A stretch of DNA of 64,000 nucleotides from Bacillus methanolicus MGA3. GTDB lineage: Bacteria; Bacillota; Bacilli; Bacillales; Cytobacillaceae. Where the stretch lies: assembly GCF_000724485.1 (NCBI RefSeq), contig NZ_CP007739.1, forward strand, positions 2,680,001 to 2,744,000, read 5' to 3'. The position numbers were made by a program, and so were the translations under genes. Positions 55,488 through 64,000 of this stretch are shown here, piece after piece; the first letter of the stretch is position 1; the number at the start of each line of letters is the position of its first letter. Under the pieces are notes generated by a model. That model worked only from the letters and a program-made list of their open reading frames with translations. It did no database searches and was not told where the DNA came from.

Positions 55488-57238
55488 TATGAAACACCAT
55501 TTATTTTATTGCTTATTTCCCGGGAAACATAATTCCACAATTCTCGATGCTCTATTAAGTTTCTGTCTCTATCTGTCGAAATTTCCATAACGGACAAGCC
55601 GGAATCATCCATATTTCGCAAGAAAGAGGAATTAAATTGTTCCCAGGATGTAATTTTGTCAAATTTTCCGTTATACATCCGAACTGCATACTCAAAGTTT
55701 AAATCAATTGGCGTTCCAAATAATAATTCGAAGTATTTAGGCTGGCTCGCTTGAGGGAGAAAGGAAAAAATTCCCCCGCCGTTATTATTTACGAGCAATA
55801 TCTTAATGTTAATATCATATAACTTCGCAGCAAGCAATCCATTTAAATCATGAAAAAATGTAAGATCGCCAACTATTAAGTACATTGGCTGAGAAACTGC
55901 GGCAGCTCCGATAGCAGTTGAAATAATTCCGTCGATTCCATTTGCTCCTCTGTTCGCCATGATTCGAATGGATTTATCGTTAACATGGAAAAATGTATCC
56001 AAATCCCTTATTGGCATACTGTTTCCAACAAACAGAGTTGCGCCGTCAGGAATTAAATCCGCGAGCTGATAAAAGAGCTTGCCCTCACTTAATTCTTCGA
56101 TATCATTAATTTTTGAAAGCTTGGTCTTTGTCAACTTGTTTATTTCAAGCCATTTGTCTAAAAATTGATTGTGATTCTTTTCTGAAACATATTTTGCAAT
56201 CGATTTGCAGAATTCAGTTTCATTGCAATAAATCATATTGGATGTTGTTGCTGCTGGGTCTCTCCAGCCAGCACCGCCATCAATTACAAATTGCGGAATA
56301 TTCATGTTTTCTTTAATAAAAATAGATAACGCCTTAGAAACAGGCATAGCTCCAAATCGAATGATGATGTCAGGTTTTAACGCTTTTTTGCAGTCAGAAT
56401 TTCGCAAAAATGTGTCATAGGCGTCAACAATATAATCTTTAGAATGTTTACCACTTCTTAACTGTGACAGCGGGTCAGCTAAAATCGGAAACTTCAATGC
56501 GCTTGCAAGTTTCGTTATGTTTTCTGCAAAAAACTCTTCATCTAATGGACCGCATACAATGATGCCTTTGTCATATTGAGAGAGTATTCCTGCCAGTTCC
56601 TCATATTTCTCTTCTGATAGTGTCAGCTCACCCGTTTCTACGGAAACGTAGCCATCTGACCGTACGGGAAGATCAAATAAATCTTCTTTTCCTACATTTG
56701 GAACAAGCGGCTCCCGAAATGGAAAATTTAAGTGCACGGGGCCAGATGGGGAACGTAATGCGATTGCGGCAGCACGCGCACAAACTGAACGGGCATACCG
56801 AAGCATTTCATCCGTTTTTTCCGGCGGAGCCATTTCCACAAACCATTTCACATGCTTTCCGAATAAGTGAATTTGGTCAATGGCTTGCGGCGCTCCTACA
56901 TCACGCAGTTCATGAGGCCTGTCGGCAGTCAAAACGATGAGAGGCACTCTTGAATAATGTGCTTCGATAATAGCAGGGTAATAATTTGCTGCAGCCGTTC
57001 CGGATGTACATAATATGGCAACCGGTTTACGCAAAGATTTTGCAATTCCAAGTGCAAAAAATGCAGCCGACCTCTCATCGATATGAATATGGATGCGAAG
57101 ATCCGGGTGCTCCGCCATCACCATTGCCATTGGGGTAGACCTTGAACCGGGACTGATCACAACATCTTTAACTCCTGTTTTTACTAATTCAGCAACAAAA
57201 GCAGCAACATATGCAGTTAAATTTTCTTGATGATCCAC
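55487..57238 (-). CDS. menD: SEPHCHC synthase MenD
   Basis: A thiamine-diphosphate enzyme of 583 residues that joins isochorismate with 2-oxoglutarate. Visible features are the N-terminal PYR domain with SPGSRSTPMAMVM, the catalytic Glu region HIDERSAAFFALG and the C-terminal ThDP-binding GDLTFFHDLNGL...NNNGGGIF. GTG 57238 shares a base with the menF stop (TAGTG) and has GGGGGAAG upstream. Confidence 0.95.
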   Translation of the reverse strand: MDHQENLTAYVAAFVAELVKTGVKDVVISPGSRSTPMAMVMAEHPDLRIHIHIDERSAAFFALGIAKSLRKPVAILCTSGTAAANYYPAIIEAHYSRVPLIVLTADRPHELRDVGAPQAIDQIHLFGKHVKWFVEMAPPEKTDEMLRYARSVCARAAAIALRSPSGPVHLNFPFREPLVPNVGKEDLFDLPVRSDGYVSVETGELTLSEEKYEELAGILSQYDKGIIVCGPLDEEFFAENITKLASALKFPILADPLSQLRSGKHSKDYIVDAYDTFLRNSDCKKALKPDIIIRFGAMPVSKALSIFIKENMNIPQFVIDGGAGWRDPAATTSNMIYCNETEFCKSIAKYVSEKNHNQFLDKWLEINKLTKTKLSKINDIEELSEGKLFYQLADLIPDGATLFVGNSMPIRDLDTFFHVNDKSIRIMANRGANGIDGIISTAIGAAAVSQPMYLIVGDLTFFHDLNGLLAAKLYDINIKILLVNNNGGGIFSFLPQASQPKYFELLFGTPIDLNFEYAVRMYNGKFDKITSWEQFNSSFLRNMDDSGLSVMEISTDRDRNLIEHRELWNYVSREISNKINGVS

Positions 57239-58641
57239 TATATTCTTCCCCCAAGAGCCGAAAGCATCGGCCGAAACTTAATGGCTGTTTCTCTGTATTC
57301 GCTTTCTGCATCAGAATCTGCAACTACTCCGCAGCCGGCAAAGAGGGATGCTTCCTTTCCCTGGATAAGTCCTGAGCGGATTGAGACAGCAAATTCGCCG
57401 TTTCCTTTATAATCAATCCAGCCAAGTGGAGCCGCATAAAAACCCCGATCAAGCTTTTCTGCTTCCCTTATTTTAGCCATTGCTTCGACTTTAGGAAAAC
57501 CGCCCAAAGCAGGTGTTGGATGCAACTTTTCGACAAACCGCAATAAAGATTGATTATTTTTATTTTTACCTACAACTGGTGTGTAAAGGTGCTGAATATC
57601 CCTTATTTTTAACAATTTTGGTTTGTCAGGCAAAAATACTTCATCACAAATTTCCTTCATAGCTTCCCGAATCATTTCTACTACATACTGATGCTCAATT
57701 AAATTTTTTTGATCGTTTAAAAGCGTATCTCCAAGCAATTCATCTTCTTCGACTGTTTTTCCCCTTCCAATCGAACCGGCAACGCATGCCGAATACACAT
57801 CTTTTCCGTTCTTCTTTAATAGTCTCTCCGGAGAAGCACTTATAAAACAATCGCCATTCGACTCAAAAGCATAGACAAAGCTTTCCTTTTGTTCAGTTAA
57901 CAACCTGGACAAAACGGTTTCTACTTTAACTTCTTGATTGAATGTAATCCGCAGATCGCGGGCAAGCACAACTTTTTTTAATTTCCCGCCTTTCAGATCC
58001 TCAACCACTTTCGCAACGGTCTCTTTCCATTCATTAGGATTACTTTCTTTTTCATGTTGTATTTCCGGTAGACCATAGTCGTAATCTATATAAATAGATT
58101 CGATAATCTCATCTCTTTCCTTTATAATTTTTTCTATTATTGACGGGTGATCATGTTGTGTACATAAAATATTTGTAGTAAAAAATGCTTGGCCATTTAT
58201 GATGCTCAGCATATAAACTGGAATATAAAAAAGTGAATCAGAAAATTTGGCCCAAAGGTCCGTTTTTTCCTTTAAAGGATCGAACGAAAAACCCCCAAAC
58301 ATGATTGGGCCAATGCCGCTTTGACTGTACTCATTGTGTATGTCAGAATCATCAATAAAGCGCTTCCACTCCGTTTCAACATGAAAAAAACGGTCAGAAG
58401 CCTGATCCGATTGAATTTGTTTACATATACCTAAGCCAACTAAGATCATTTGGCCAGCAGGATCTTTCCAAAAGAAACGTTCGCCAAAGAATTTATCTCT
58501 TCCTGCAGCAAATAAAGAAAGGGGTTTGATATGGCTGATTTTTTGGACTTCGCTTACCAGAATAGGACGTCCTAATTCTCTGGTTTTTAAAATTGCCTTC
58601 TCTATCCTTTCTTTTAGTTCCGTATCCTGAATTGTAACCAA
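57238..58641 (-). CDS. menF: Isochorismate synthase MenF
   Basis: A chorismate-utilising enzyme of 467 residues that makes isochorismate, the first dedicated step to menaquinone. The C-terminal domain shows KVVLARDL, SPERLL, AGSIGRG, EHQYVVEMIREA, LHPTPALGG and FAGCGVV. TTG 58641, with GGGGGG a few bases upstream, gives the family-typical length; the frame is open 30 codons further but that part is not family-like. A 7-bp hairpin abuts the ribosome binding site. Confidence 0.92.
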   Translation of the reverse strand: MVTIQDTELKERIEKAILKTRELGRPILVSEVQKISHIKPLSLFAAGRDKFFGERFFWKDPAGQMILVGLGICKQIQSDQASDRFFHVETEWKRFIDDSDIHNEYSQSGIGPIMFGGFSFDPLKEKTDLWAKFSDSLFYIPVYMLSIINGQAFFTTNILCTQHDHPSIIEKIIKERDEIIESIYIDYDYGLPEIQHEKESNPNEWKETVAKVVEDLKGGKLKKVVLARDLRITFNQEVKVETVLSRLLTEQKESFVYAFESNGDCFISASPERLLKKNGKDVYSACVAGSIGRGKTVEEDELLGDTLLNDQKNLIEHQYVVEMIREAMKEICDEVFLPDKPKLLKIRDIQHLYTPVVGKNKNNQSLLRFVEKLHPTPALGGFPKVEAMAKIREAEKLDRGFYAAPLGWIDYKGNGEFAVSIRSGLIQGKEASLFAGCGVVADSDAESEYRETAIKFRPMLSALGGRI

Positions 58642-59058
58642 AAAAATCCCCCCAATAACAGCCTTGACATGACTGTTATCCATTCGTTCTAAACTTCTTC
58701 TAAGATACACCTCAAGACAATCACATGTCAATAAATGTAGTAGTTTAAACCTAGTTTTTTCCTTATTATATAAATTATATAAAATGATCTTTATTATTTT
58801 CCAAAAAGGGACTAAAAACGCCCTTCATCCTGCCAAACTTTCGTGTTAATGAGCCGTACTCCAGAAATGCTTGGCTGCATGTTCTATATCCGAATGGAAA
58901 CTACAACCAAATTAGCGCAAAAAAGTCATTGACACCTATTATTTGTTACCCTACACTTAAAATTGTAATAATTTATTCATATTTTTTGACACTGTCGTCT
59001 TTTTCCGCTAAAATTAAAAAGTTTATATCAATTACTTTACTAAGGGAGAGACAGAACT
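58642..59058. promoter_or_regulatory. Divergent menF/menA promoter region
   Basis: On the plus strand TTGACA (58986-58991), 17 bases, TAAAAT (59009-59014) is a strong sigma-A promoter for menA. On the minus strand TTGGAA-17-TATATA near 58780-58815 is a probable menF promoter. The remaining sequence shows nothing else recognisable. Confidence 0.7.
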
Positions 59059-59991
59059 ATGCAATCACAAATGCAGTCAAGTTCTTCGCCTGCAGTTGAG
59101 AAACAAAACTGGAGAATTTGGTGGCAATTAACCCGCCCGCATACATTGACCGCTGGGTTTGTTCCGGTTTTGCTTGGAACAGCGCTTGCGATTCAATTAA
59201 CCGATATCCACCTTGGCTTGTTTTTTGCAATGCTCTTGGCAAGCCTTCTGATCCAGGCAGCAACAAATATGTTTAATGAGTATTATGATTTTAAGAGAGG
59301 CCTGGATAACGAGCAATCCGTTGGAATCGGGGGAGCCATTGTGCGCCATGGAATCCATCCCAGCACCGTAATGGCCATAGCTTTAGGACTTTATGGAATT
59401 TCATTGCTTTTAGGTGTCTATATATGCATGAACAGCAGCTGGTGGCTTGCTGCGATCGGTCTTGTTTGTATGGCTGCTGGCTATTTATATACAGGTGGCC
59501 CTTTCCCAATCGCCTATACACCATTTGGAGAAATTACAGCAGGATTTTTTATGGGGCTATTGATTATTTTAATATCCTTTTATATACAAACCGGAACAAT
59601 TACCAGTACAAGTGTTCTTATAGCCATTCCAATTACCATTCTCGTCGGGGCAATACTGCTTGCTAATAATATACGAGATTTAGATGGGGATAAAGAATTC
59701 GGCCGCAAAACTCTGGCCATTTTACTTGGACGGAAAAAAGCCATTTACCTGCTCGCCTGTATGTTTATTTTTGCCTACGGATGGGTCTTTGGGCTAATTA
59801 TTACCGAAAAAGCTTCAATATGGACAATGATTGTCATTTTAAGTGCCCCTAAAGCGATCAAAGCGACAAAAGGGTTTCTTGGAAAAACAGCTCCTGTCCA
59901 GATGATGCCAGCCATGAAAGCGACAGCACAGACAAATACAATCTTTGGACTTTTATTATCCATTGGCTTATTTTTAGGCTACTTTCTATAA
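59059..59991 (+). CDS. menA: 1,4-dihydroxy-2-naphthoate polyprenyltransferase MenA
   Basis: A UbiA-family membrane enzyme of 310 residues with about nine helices. It has both Asp-rich motifs: NMFNEYYDFKRGLD and NNIRDLDGDKEFGRKT. It attaches the polyprenyl tail to DHNA at the cytoplasmic membrane. ATG 59059 follows AAGGGAGAGACAGAACT. Divergent from menF, under its own promoter. Confidence 0.94.
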   Translation: MQSQMQSSSSPAVEKQNWRIWWQLTRPHTLTAGFVPVLLGTALAIQLTDIHLGLFFAMLLASLLIQAATNMFNEYYDFKRGLDNEQSVGIGGAIVRHGIHPSTVMAIALGLYGISLLLGVYICMNSSWWLAAIGLVCMAAGYLYTGGPFPIAYTPFGEITAGFFMGLLIILISFYIQTGTITSTSVLIAIPITILVGAILLANNIRDLDGDKEFGRKTLAILLGRKKAIYLLACMFIFAYGWVFGLIITEKASIWTMIVILSAPKAIKATKGFLGKTAPVQMMPAMKATAQTNTIFGLLLSIGLFLGYFL

Positions 59992-60000
59992 TATTTTTTT

Positions 60001-60036
60001 AAAAAACGAGGCTGACTCAAAATCAAAGAGTCAGCC
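60001..60036. repeat. GGCTG-family palindrome/terminator between menA and glgP
   Basis: GGCTGACTC (60010-60018) pairs perfectly with GAGTCAGCC (60028-60036). T-runs follow on the minus strand (TCGTTTTTT). It ends glgP and perhaps menA. Confidence 0.88.
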
Positions 60037-60062
60037 CTGTTATTACAACCCTTCACAGTGTT

Positions 60063-62474
60063 TTACGAATTTATCATTGGGTTTGTGGCCTTGATTTTCC
60101 AAATATCATTTGCATATTCCGCAATCGTTCGATCACTTGAAAAATGACCTGATTTTGCGATGTTCATTAAACTCATCTTCAGCCATCTGTCTTGATCTTC
60201 AAAGGCCTCGCCTGCTTTCTGTTGAATATCGACATACGAAGCAAAATCCCGAAGTACAAAATACTGGTCATTTTGCATGATCAATGAATCGTATATTGCT
60301 TCGAATTCGCCTTCGGCATCCGGGAAAAATCCGTTCACTAAAGAATCAAGCACCTGATGGATTCGATAATCGTGGTGATAGTAATCTCTAGCATTATAAC
60401 CCCCATGCTGGTAATAATGAAGAACTTCATCAGCCGTTAATCCAAAGATAAAAATGTTTTCCTCTCCGACTTTTTCCATAATCTCGATGTTTGCACCATC
60501 TAAAGTTCCAACTGTAATCGCTCCATTCATCATAAACTTCATGTTGCCCGTTCCTGAAGCTTCTTTGCTTGCTGTTGAAATTTGTTCGCTAATATCAGCA
60601 GCAGGAAAGATTTCTTCTGCAAGCGATACCCGATAATTCTCAAGGAAAATGACCTTTAACTGATCATTTAGATCAGGATCGTTGTTAATTATATCGGCAA
60701 CTGAATTAATTAGCTTTATGATCTTTTTGGCATAATAATACCCCGGTGACGCTTTTGCACCAAAAATGAACGTCCTCGGGTATATACTGAAACTTGAATC
60801 TTCTTTTATCCGGTTGTATAAATGCATAATATGAAGAATGTTCAAAAGCTGGCGCTTATAAGCATGCAGTCTTTTTACATGGACATCAAAAATTGAACTT
60901 GGATCGACAGTAACTCCTGTCTTCTCTTTTATTATTGCTGCCAAACTGTTTTTGTTCTCTTTTTTAATCGATGAAAGCTTTTTCAAAAACGCCGGATCAT
61001 CGCGGAACTCTATGAGTCTCTCCAATTGGGCCGGTGAATCTATCCACGATGTTCCGATCGTTTCCGAAATTAGTTTTGCTAGCCCAGGATTTGACTTTAA
61101 CAACCACCTTCTGTGGGAGATTCCATTTGTTTTGTTATTAAATTTATCAGGAAAGACCTCATAAAAAAGATTCATTTCACGTTTTTTAAGAATATCAGTA
61201 TGAAGTCTGGCAACACCATTTACACTATAACAGCCGGCAAGTGCCAAATGGGCCATTCTCACTTCACCGTGAGCAACAATAGCCATCTTTTCAATTCTTT
61301 CCCAATCACCAGGATAGCGGTCCCAAAGTTCCTTGCAAAAACGTTCGTTTATCTCATCAACAATCATAAAAATACGCGGGAGCAATGGCTGAAAGATACG
61401 AATCGGCCACTTCTCAAGTGCTTCTGATAAAGTTGTATGGTTTGTATATGAAATTGTGTTTTTCGTTATGTTCCACGCTTCGTCCCAGCCCATTTTTTCC
61501 TCATCAAGCAAGATTCTCATCAATTCAGGAATGGCAAGAGCAGGGTGGGTATCGTTTATATGAATGCTGACATGTTTATGGAAATCTAGCAAACTACTAT
61601 GCGTTGAAAGATAGGAACGAATAATTGATTGAATGCTGGCAGAAACAAGAAAGTATTGCTGTTTTAATCGAAGAATTTTTCCTTCATCATGGGTATCATC
61701 AGGATACAAAAACTCAGAAATAGACTCTGTTTCCCTTTTATATTTTAAAACATCTTTATTTACCGGGTACGGTGAAGGCTGTGCACTCCACAATCTCAAA
61801 GTATTAACAGTCTTTGTCTTATAGCCGACAATCGGCAGATCATACGGAACAGCCGTAACTGTTTCCGTATTGATATGGCGGAATTGTAAACATCCATCTT
61901 CTGAAACAGCCTCAACTTTGCCCCAAAACGGAACCTGAACCGCTAAATCGGCTCTTCGCACTTCCCAAACATTCCCATGCCTGAGCCAATGCTCGGGGAG
62001 TTCCACCTGATATCCATCAACTATCTTTTGCTCAAATAGGCCATGTTTATATCGAATTCCAAAACCATGTCCGGGAAGATTTAATGTCGCCAGCGAATCG
62101 AGAAAGCAAGCTGCTAGTCGGCCTAGCCCGCCGTTTCCAAGACCCGCATCAGCCTCGGCCTCTTCCACTTCAGCCAAATCGATTCCAAGATCGTATAAAC
62201 CTTCATAAACAATATTCTCAATTCCCAGGTTCATTAAATTATTCCGGAGCAATCGCCCTAATAAAAACTCTATTGATAAGTAATATACTTGCTTCTCACC
62301 GGAAGCGCGGTATTGTTCATTTGTCTTAATCCAATCTGAGCTGATATATTCACGAATCATATTGCCAAGTGTCTGAAAGTGTTCCCGTCTTGTGCTGTCC
62401 TGAAAGCTTTTGCCAAACATCATCTCAAGCCTCTGTAAAAATGCTTTTTTAAATTCTTCCTTACTAGTAAACAT
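60063..62474 (-). CDS. glgP: Glycogen phosphorylase GlgP
   Basis: A GT35 phosphorylase of 803 residues that releases glucose-1-phosphate from glycogen. It has [15 protein letters not shown] near the N-terminus, [17 protein letters not shown] and the PLP-Lys signature [15 protein letters not shown] followed by [12 protein letters not shown] 62474 is chosen with GGAG eight bases upstream, overlapping glgA by 11 bases. Last gene of the glg operon; works with amyX, which removes branches. Confidence 0.96.
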   Translation of the reverse strand: MFTSKEEFKKAFLQRLEMMFGKSFQDSTRREHFQTLGNMIREYISSDWIKTNEQYRASGEKQVYYLSIEFLLGRLLRNNLMNLGIENIVYEGLYDLGIDLAEVEEAEADAGLGNGGLGRLAACFLDSLATLNLPGHGFGIRYKHGLFEQKIVDGYQVELPEHWLRHGNVWEVRRADLAVQVPFWGKVEAVSEDGCLQFRHINTETVTAVPYDLPIVGYKTKTVNTLRLWSAQPSPYPVNKDVLKYKRETESISEFLYPDDTHDEGKILRLKQQYFLVSASIQSIIRSYLSTHSSLLDFHKHVSIHINDTHPALAIPELMRILLDEEKMGWDEAWNITKNTISYTNHTTLSEALEKWPIRIFQPLLPRIFMIVDEINERFCKELWDRYPGDWERIEKMAIVAHGEVRMAHLALAGCYSVNGVARLHTDILKKREMNLFYEVFPDKFNNKTNGISHRRWLLKSNPGLAKLISETIGTSWIDSPAQLERLIEFRDDPAFLKKLSSIKKENKNSLAAIIKEKTGVTVDPSSIFDVHVKRLHAYKRQLLNILHIMHLYNRIKEDSSFSIYPRTFIFGAKASPGYYYAKKIIKLINSVADIINNDPDLNDQLKVIFLENYRVSLAEEIFPAADISEQISTASKEASGTGNMKFMMNGAITVGTLDGANIEIMEKVGEENIFIFGLTADEVLHYYQHGGYNARDYYHHDYRIHQVLDSLVNGFFPDAEGEFEAIYDSLIMQNDQYFVLRDFASYVDIQQKAGEAFEDQDRWLKMSLMNIAKSGHFSSDRTIAEYANDIWKIKATNPMINS

Positions 62475-63915
62475 GGCTTTCACTCCTTGAGATCAGTTCA
62501 GCATAAAGGCTGTTATACTTGAAAGCGGATTGCGCCCAACTGTAATCCAACCCCATAGCTCGTTTGACAAGCTTTTTCCAAACGTTGTCATCCTTATAAA
62601 ACTGCAGCGCCCTCCTAATCGTATACAACATATCGTGCGCGTTAAAATTGGAAAAAGAAAATCCATTCCCTTCACCATTATCTTCCCGATAGGATACGAC
62701 TGTATCATTTAATCCTCCGGTTTCTCGTACAATTGGAATCGATCCATATTTCATGGCGATCAGCTGTCCAAGACCGCATGGTTCAAATTTCGATGGCATT
62801 AAAAACAAATCGGAGCCTGCATATATTTGATGAGCAAGTTCTTCATTGAAACCGATATACACTTTGAATTTTTCTGGATAATGATAAGCCATTTCTCGGA
62901 AAAAGTTTTCGAACTCATCCTCGCCCGTTCCAAGGACAATCATCTGAAGATTTTCCGCCATCAGTTCATGAAAAACGCATTTTACAAGATCCAACCCTTT
63001 TTGCTTCGTCAGTCTTGTTATCATCGCGATAATAGGTGTATCCGCTTCCTGTCTTAAGCCAAATAATTCTTGAATACGTTTCTTATTTTCCGTTTTACCG
63101 CTTATATCATTTTTATGATATGGGGCAAAAATGAATGGATCTTTTTCAGGATTATAAAACCGCTCATCAATTCCATTCAAAATTCCTTGCAAATCTTTTC
63201 TGCGCTTTCTTAAGAGGCCGTCTAACTTTTCACCAAAGTACGGAGTCTGAATTTCCTGCATATATGTCGGACTTACCGTAGTAATTTTGTCAGAAGCAAC
63301 AAGTGCACCTTTCATGAAATTTACATTTCCATAAAACTCGAGTTGTTCACTGTTAAAGAATTTTTCGCTTAAATTAAGCAAATCTCCAAGAATTTCTTTC
63401 GGAAAAATGCCCTGGAACTGTAAATTGTGAATCGTAAACACCGTCTTTATTGGAACGTATCTTTTTCGATGACGATAATCGACCCGAAGCAGAAACGGAA
63501 CCATTCCCGTATGCCAATCGTGGCAATGCAATATATCAGGTTCAAAATCTATATGAACTAAACTTTCGAGCACTGCCCTATTAAAATACGCAAATCGTTC
63601 GCCATCATCAAAAAAGCCATATAAACGGTCCCGGTTAAAATAATATTCGTTATCGACAAAATAAAATGTAACACCATCTAAAGTAAGTTGTTCAATCCCA
63701 CAGTACTGGTTTCTCCAGCCAACCTGCACTCTGAATTCAGCTATTTTCTTCAAATTATTTTTCCAATCTTCCGAAATCGTGCCGTACTTCGGCAAAATGA
63801 CACGGACATCCGTTCCAAGCTTTTTCAATTCCTTCGGCAAGGATCCCGCAACATCGGCAAGCCCTCCCGATTTTACAAAAGGAACACATTCGGAAACAAT
63901 AAACAGGACTTTCAC
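62464..63915 (-). CDS. glgA: Glycogen synthase (ADP-glucose) GlgA
   Basis: A GT5 enzyme of 483 residues that extends glycogen chains using ADP-glucose. The N-terminal KSGGLADV motif (Lys15) binds the ADP-glucose phosphate; the C-terminal [12 protein letters not shown] and [10 protein letters not shown] motifs complete the site. GTG 63915 overlaps the glgD stop (GTGA), so translation is coupled. Intact. Confidence 0.96.
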   Translation of the reverse strand: MKVLFIVSECVPFVKSGGLADVAGSLPKELKKLGTDVRVILPKYGTISEDWKNNLKKIAEFRVQVGWRNQYCGIEQLTLDGVTFYFVDNEYYFNRDRLYGFFDDGERFAYFNRAVLESLVHIDFEPDILHCHDWHTGMVPFLLRVDYRHRKRYVPIKTVFTIHNLQFQGIFPKEILGDLLNLSEKFFNSEQLEFYGNVNFMKGALVASDKITTVSPTYMQEIQTPYFGEKLDGLLRKRRKDLQGILNGIDERFYNPEKDPFIFAPYHKNDISGKTENKKRIQELFGLRQEADTPIIAMITRLTKQKGLDLVKCVFHELMAENLQMIVLGTGEDEFENFFREMAYHYPEKFKVYIGFNEELAHQIYAGSDLFLMPSKFEPCGLGQLIAMKYGSIPIVRETGGLNDTVVSYREDNGEGNGFSFSNFNAHDMLYTIRRALQFYKDDNVWKKLVKRAMGLDYSWAQSAFKYNSLYAELISRSESHVY

Positions 63916-64000
63916 GAGTTCATCAACACCCCTTGTACAGTACCTTTGCTAATAATATATGGTGATGAAGCATTACCCTCCAAAACGGTGCCCTCTTCCA
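63912..64000 (-). CDS. glgD: Glucose-1-phosphate adenylyltransferase subunit GlgD, C-terminal end
   Basis: Only the last 28 codons are in the window: [20 protein letters not shown] followed by VQGVLMNS and TGA at 63914-63912. The beta-helix-like ending and the order glgD-glgA-glgP, as in B. subtilis, support the call. The stop overlaps the glgA GTG by four bases. Confidence 0.7.
   Translation of the reverse strand, partial: EEGTVLEGNASSPYIISKGTVQGVLMNS

Noticed and set aside
1..64000. CRISPR arrays, tRNA or rRNA genes, prophage modules
   Set aside because: No regularly spaced direct repeats, cloverleaf-type sequences, rRNA segments or phage structural genes were recognised.

Overview
The window is a low-GC Bacillaceae chromosome segment. 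Strong GGAGG-type ribosome binding sites, frequent TTG and GTG starts, spore genes (cotJABC, cse60), a T-box on leuS and a SAM-I riboswitch on metK all point there. Gene order closely follows the Bacillus subtilis 'yt' region as known from general knowledge: ytoP-ytzB-trmB-ytzH-ytmP-amyX-ytlQ-ytlP-ytkP-pepV-ythQP-ytzE-ytgP-ytfP, leuS, ytqAB-ytpBA-ytoA-asnB-metK-pckA-ytmB-ytlACD-ytkD-dps-luxS-ytjA-ytiB, men and glg. Species cannot be named from the sequence alone. No rRNA, tRNA, CRISPR array or prophage was seen.

Layout. 1-9.9 kb: peptidases (ytoP, pepV), tRNA m7G methyltransferase, pullulanase and a cysteine-synthase-like enzyme. 10-12.2 kb: an EcsAB-like ABC transporter (ythPQ) whose permease is split by one in-frame stop, followed by an M48 peptidase remnant. 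12.5-22 kb: ytzE, a pseudouridine synthase, the MurJ-type flippase ytgP, ytfP, spore gene cse60, a DUF485/acetate-symporter operon, a polysaccharide deacetylase lipoprotein, a rhodanese and a DUF3267 zincin. 22-36.4 kb: leuS with T-box, an MFS exporter, ytzC plus an overlapping 59-codon gene, the mnmL/mnmM-like tRNA modification pair, ytpB/ytpA (terpenoid/bacilysocin), asnB, and metK with its riboswitch. 37-43.7 kb: pckA with a group IIC intron inserted antisense at its stop codon, then an ABC uptake operon. 43.7-51.9 kb: accessory genes, namely Nudix, a CstR-like regulator with a degenerate rhodanese, dps, an MFS pump with its ArsR-DUF2087 regulator, cotJABC, luxS, yidD and carbonic anhydrase. 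52-60 kb: menaquinone genes menF-D-H-B-E with divergent menA; no menC is present. 60-64 kb: glycogen genes glgD(partial)-glgA-glgP.

Themes. Methyl-cycle genes recur (metK, luxS, several SAM-dependent enzymes). Carbon storage (amyX, glg) and gluconeogenesis (pckA) are present. Sulfur handling appears as two rhodaneses, the CstR-like regulator and ytkP.

The most interesting non-coding content is a dispersed family of GGCTG-armed palindromes. It occurs in at least eight intergenic places, often acting as a terminator, and in two places expanded to a MITE-like ~115-bp form. There is also a 34-bp duplicated segment, a structured intergenic element next to asnB, and clear candidate operators for two small regulators. 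I found no convincing entirely new multi-gene system; the candidates below are mostly regulatory or repeat structures.
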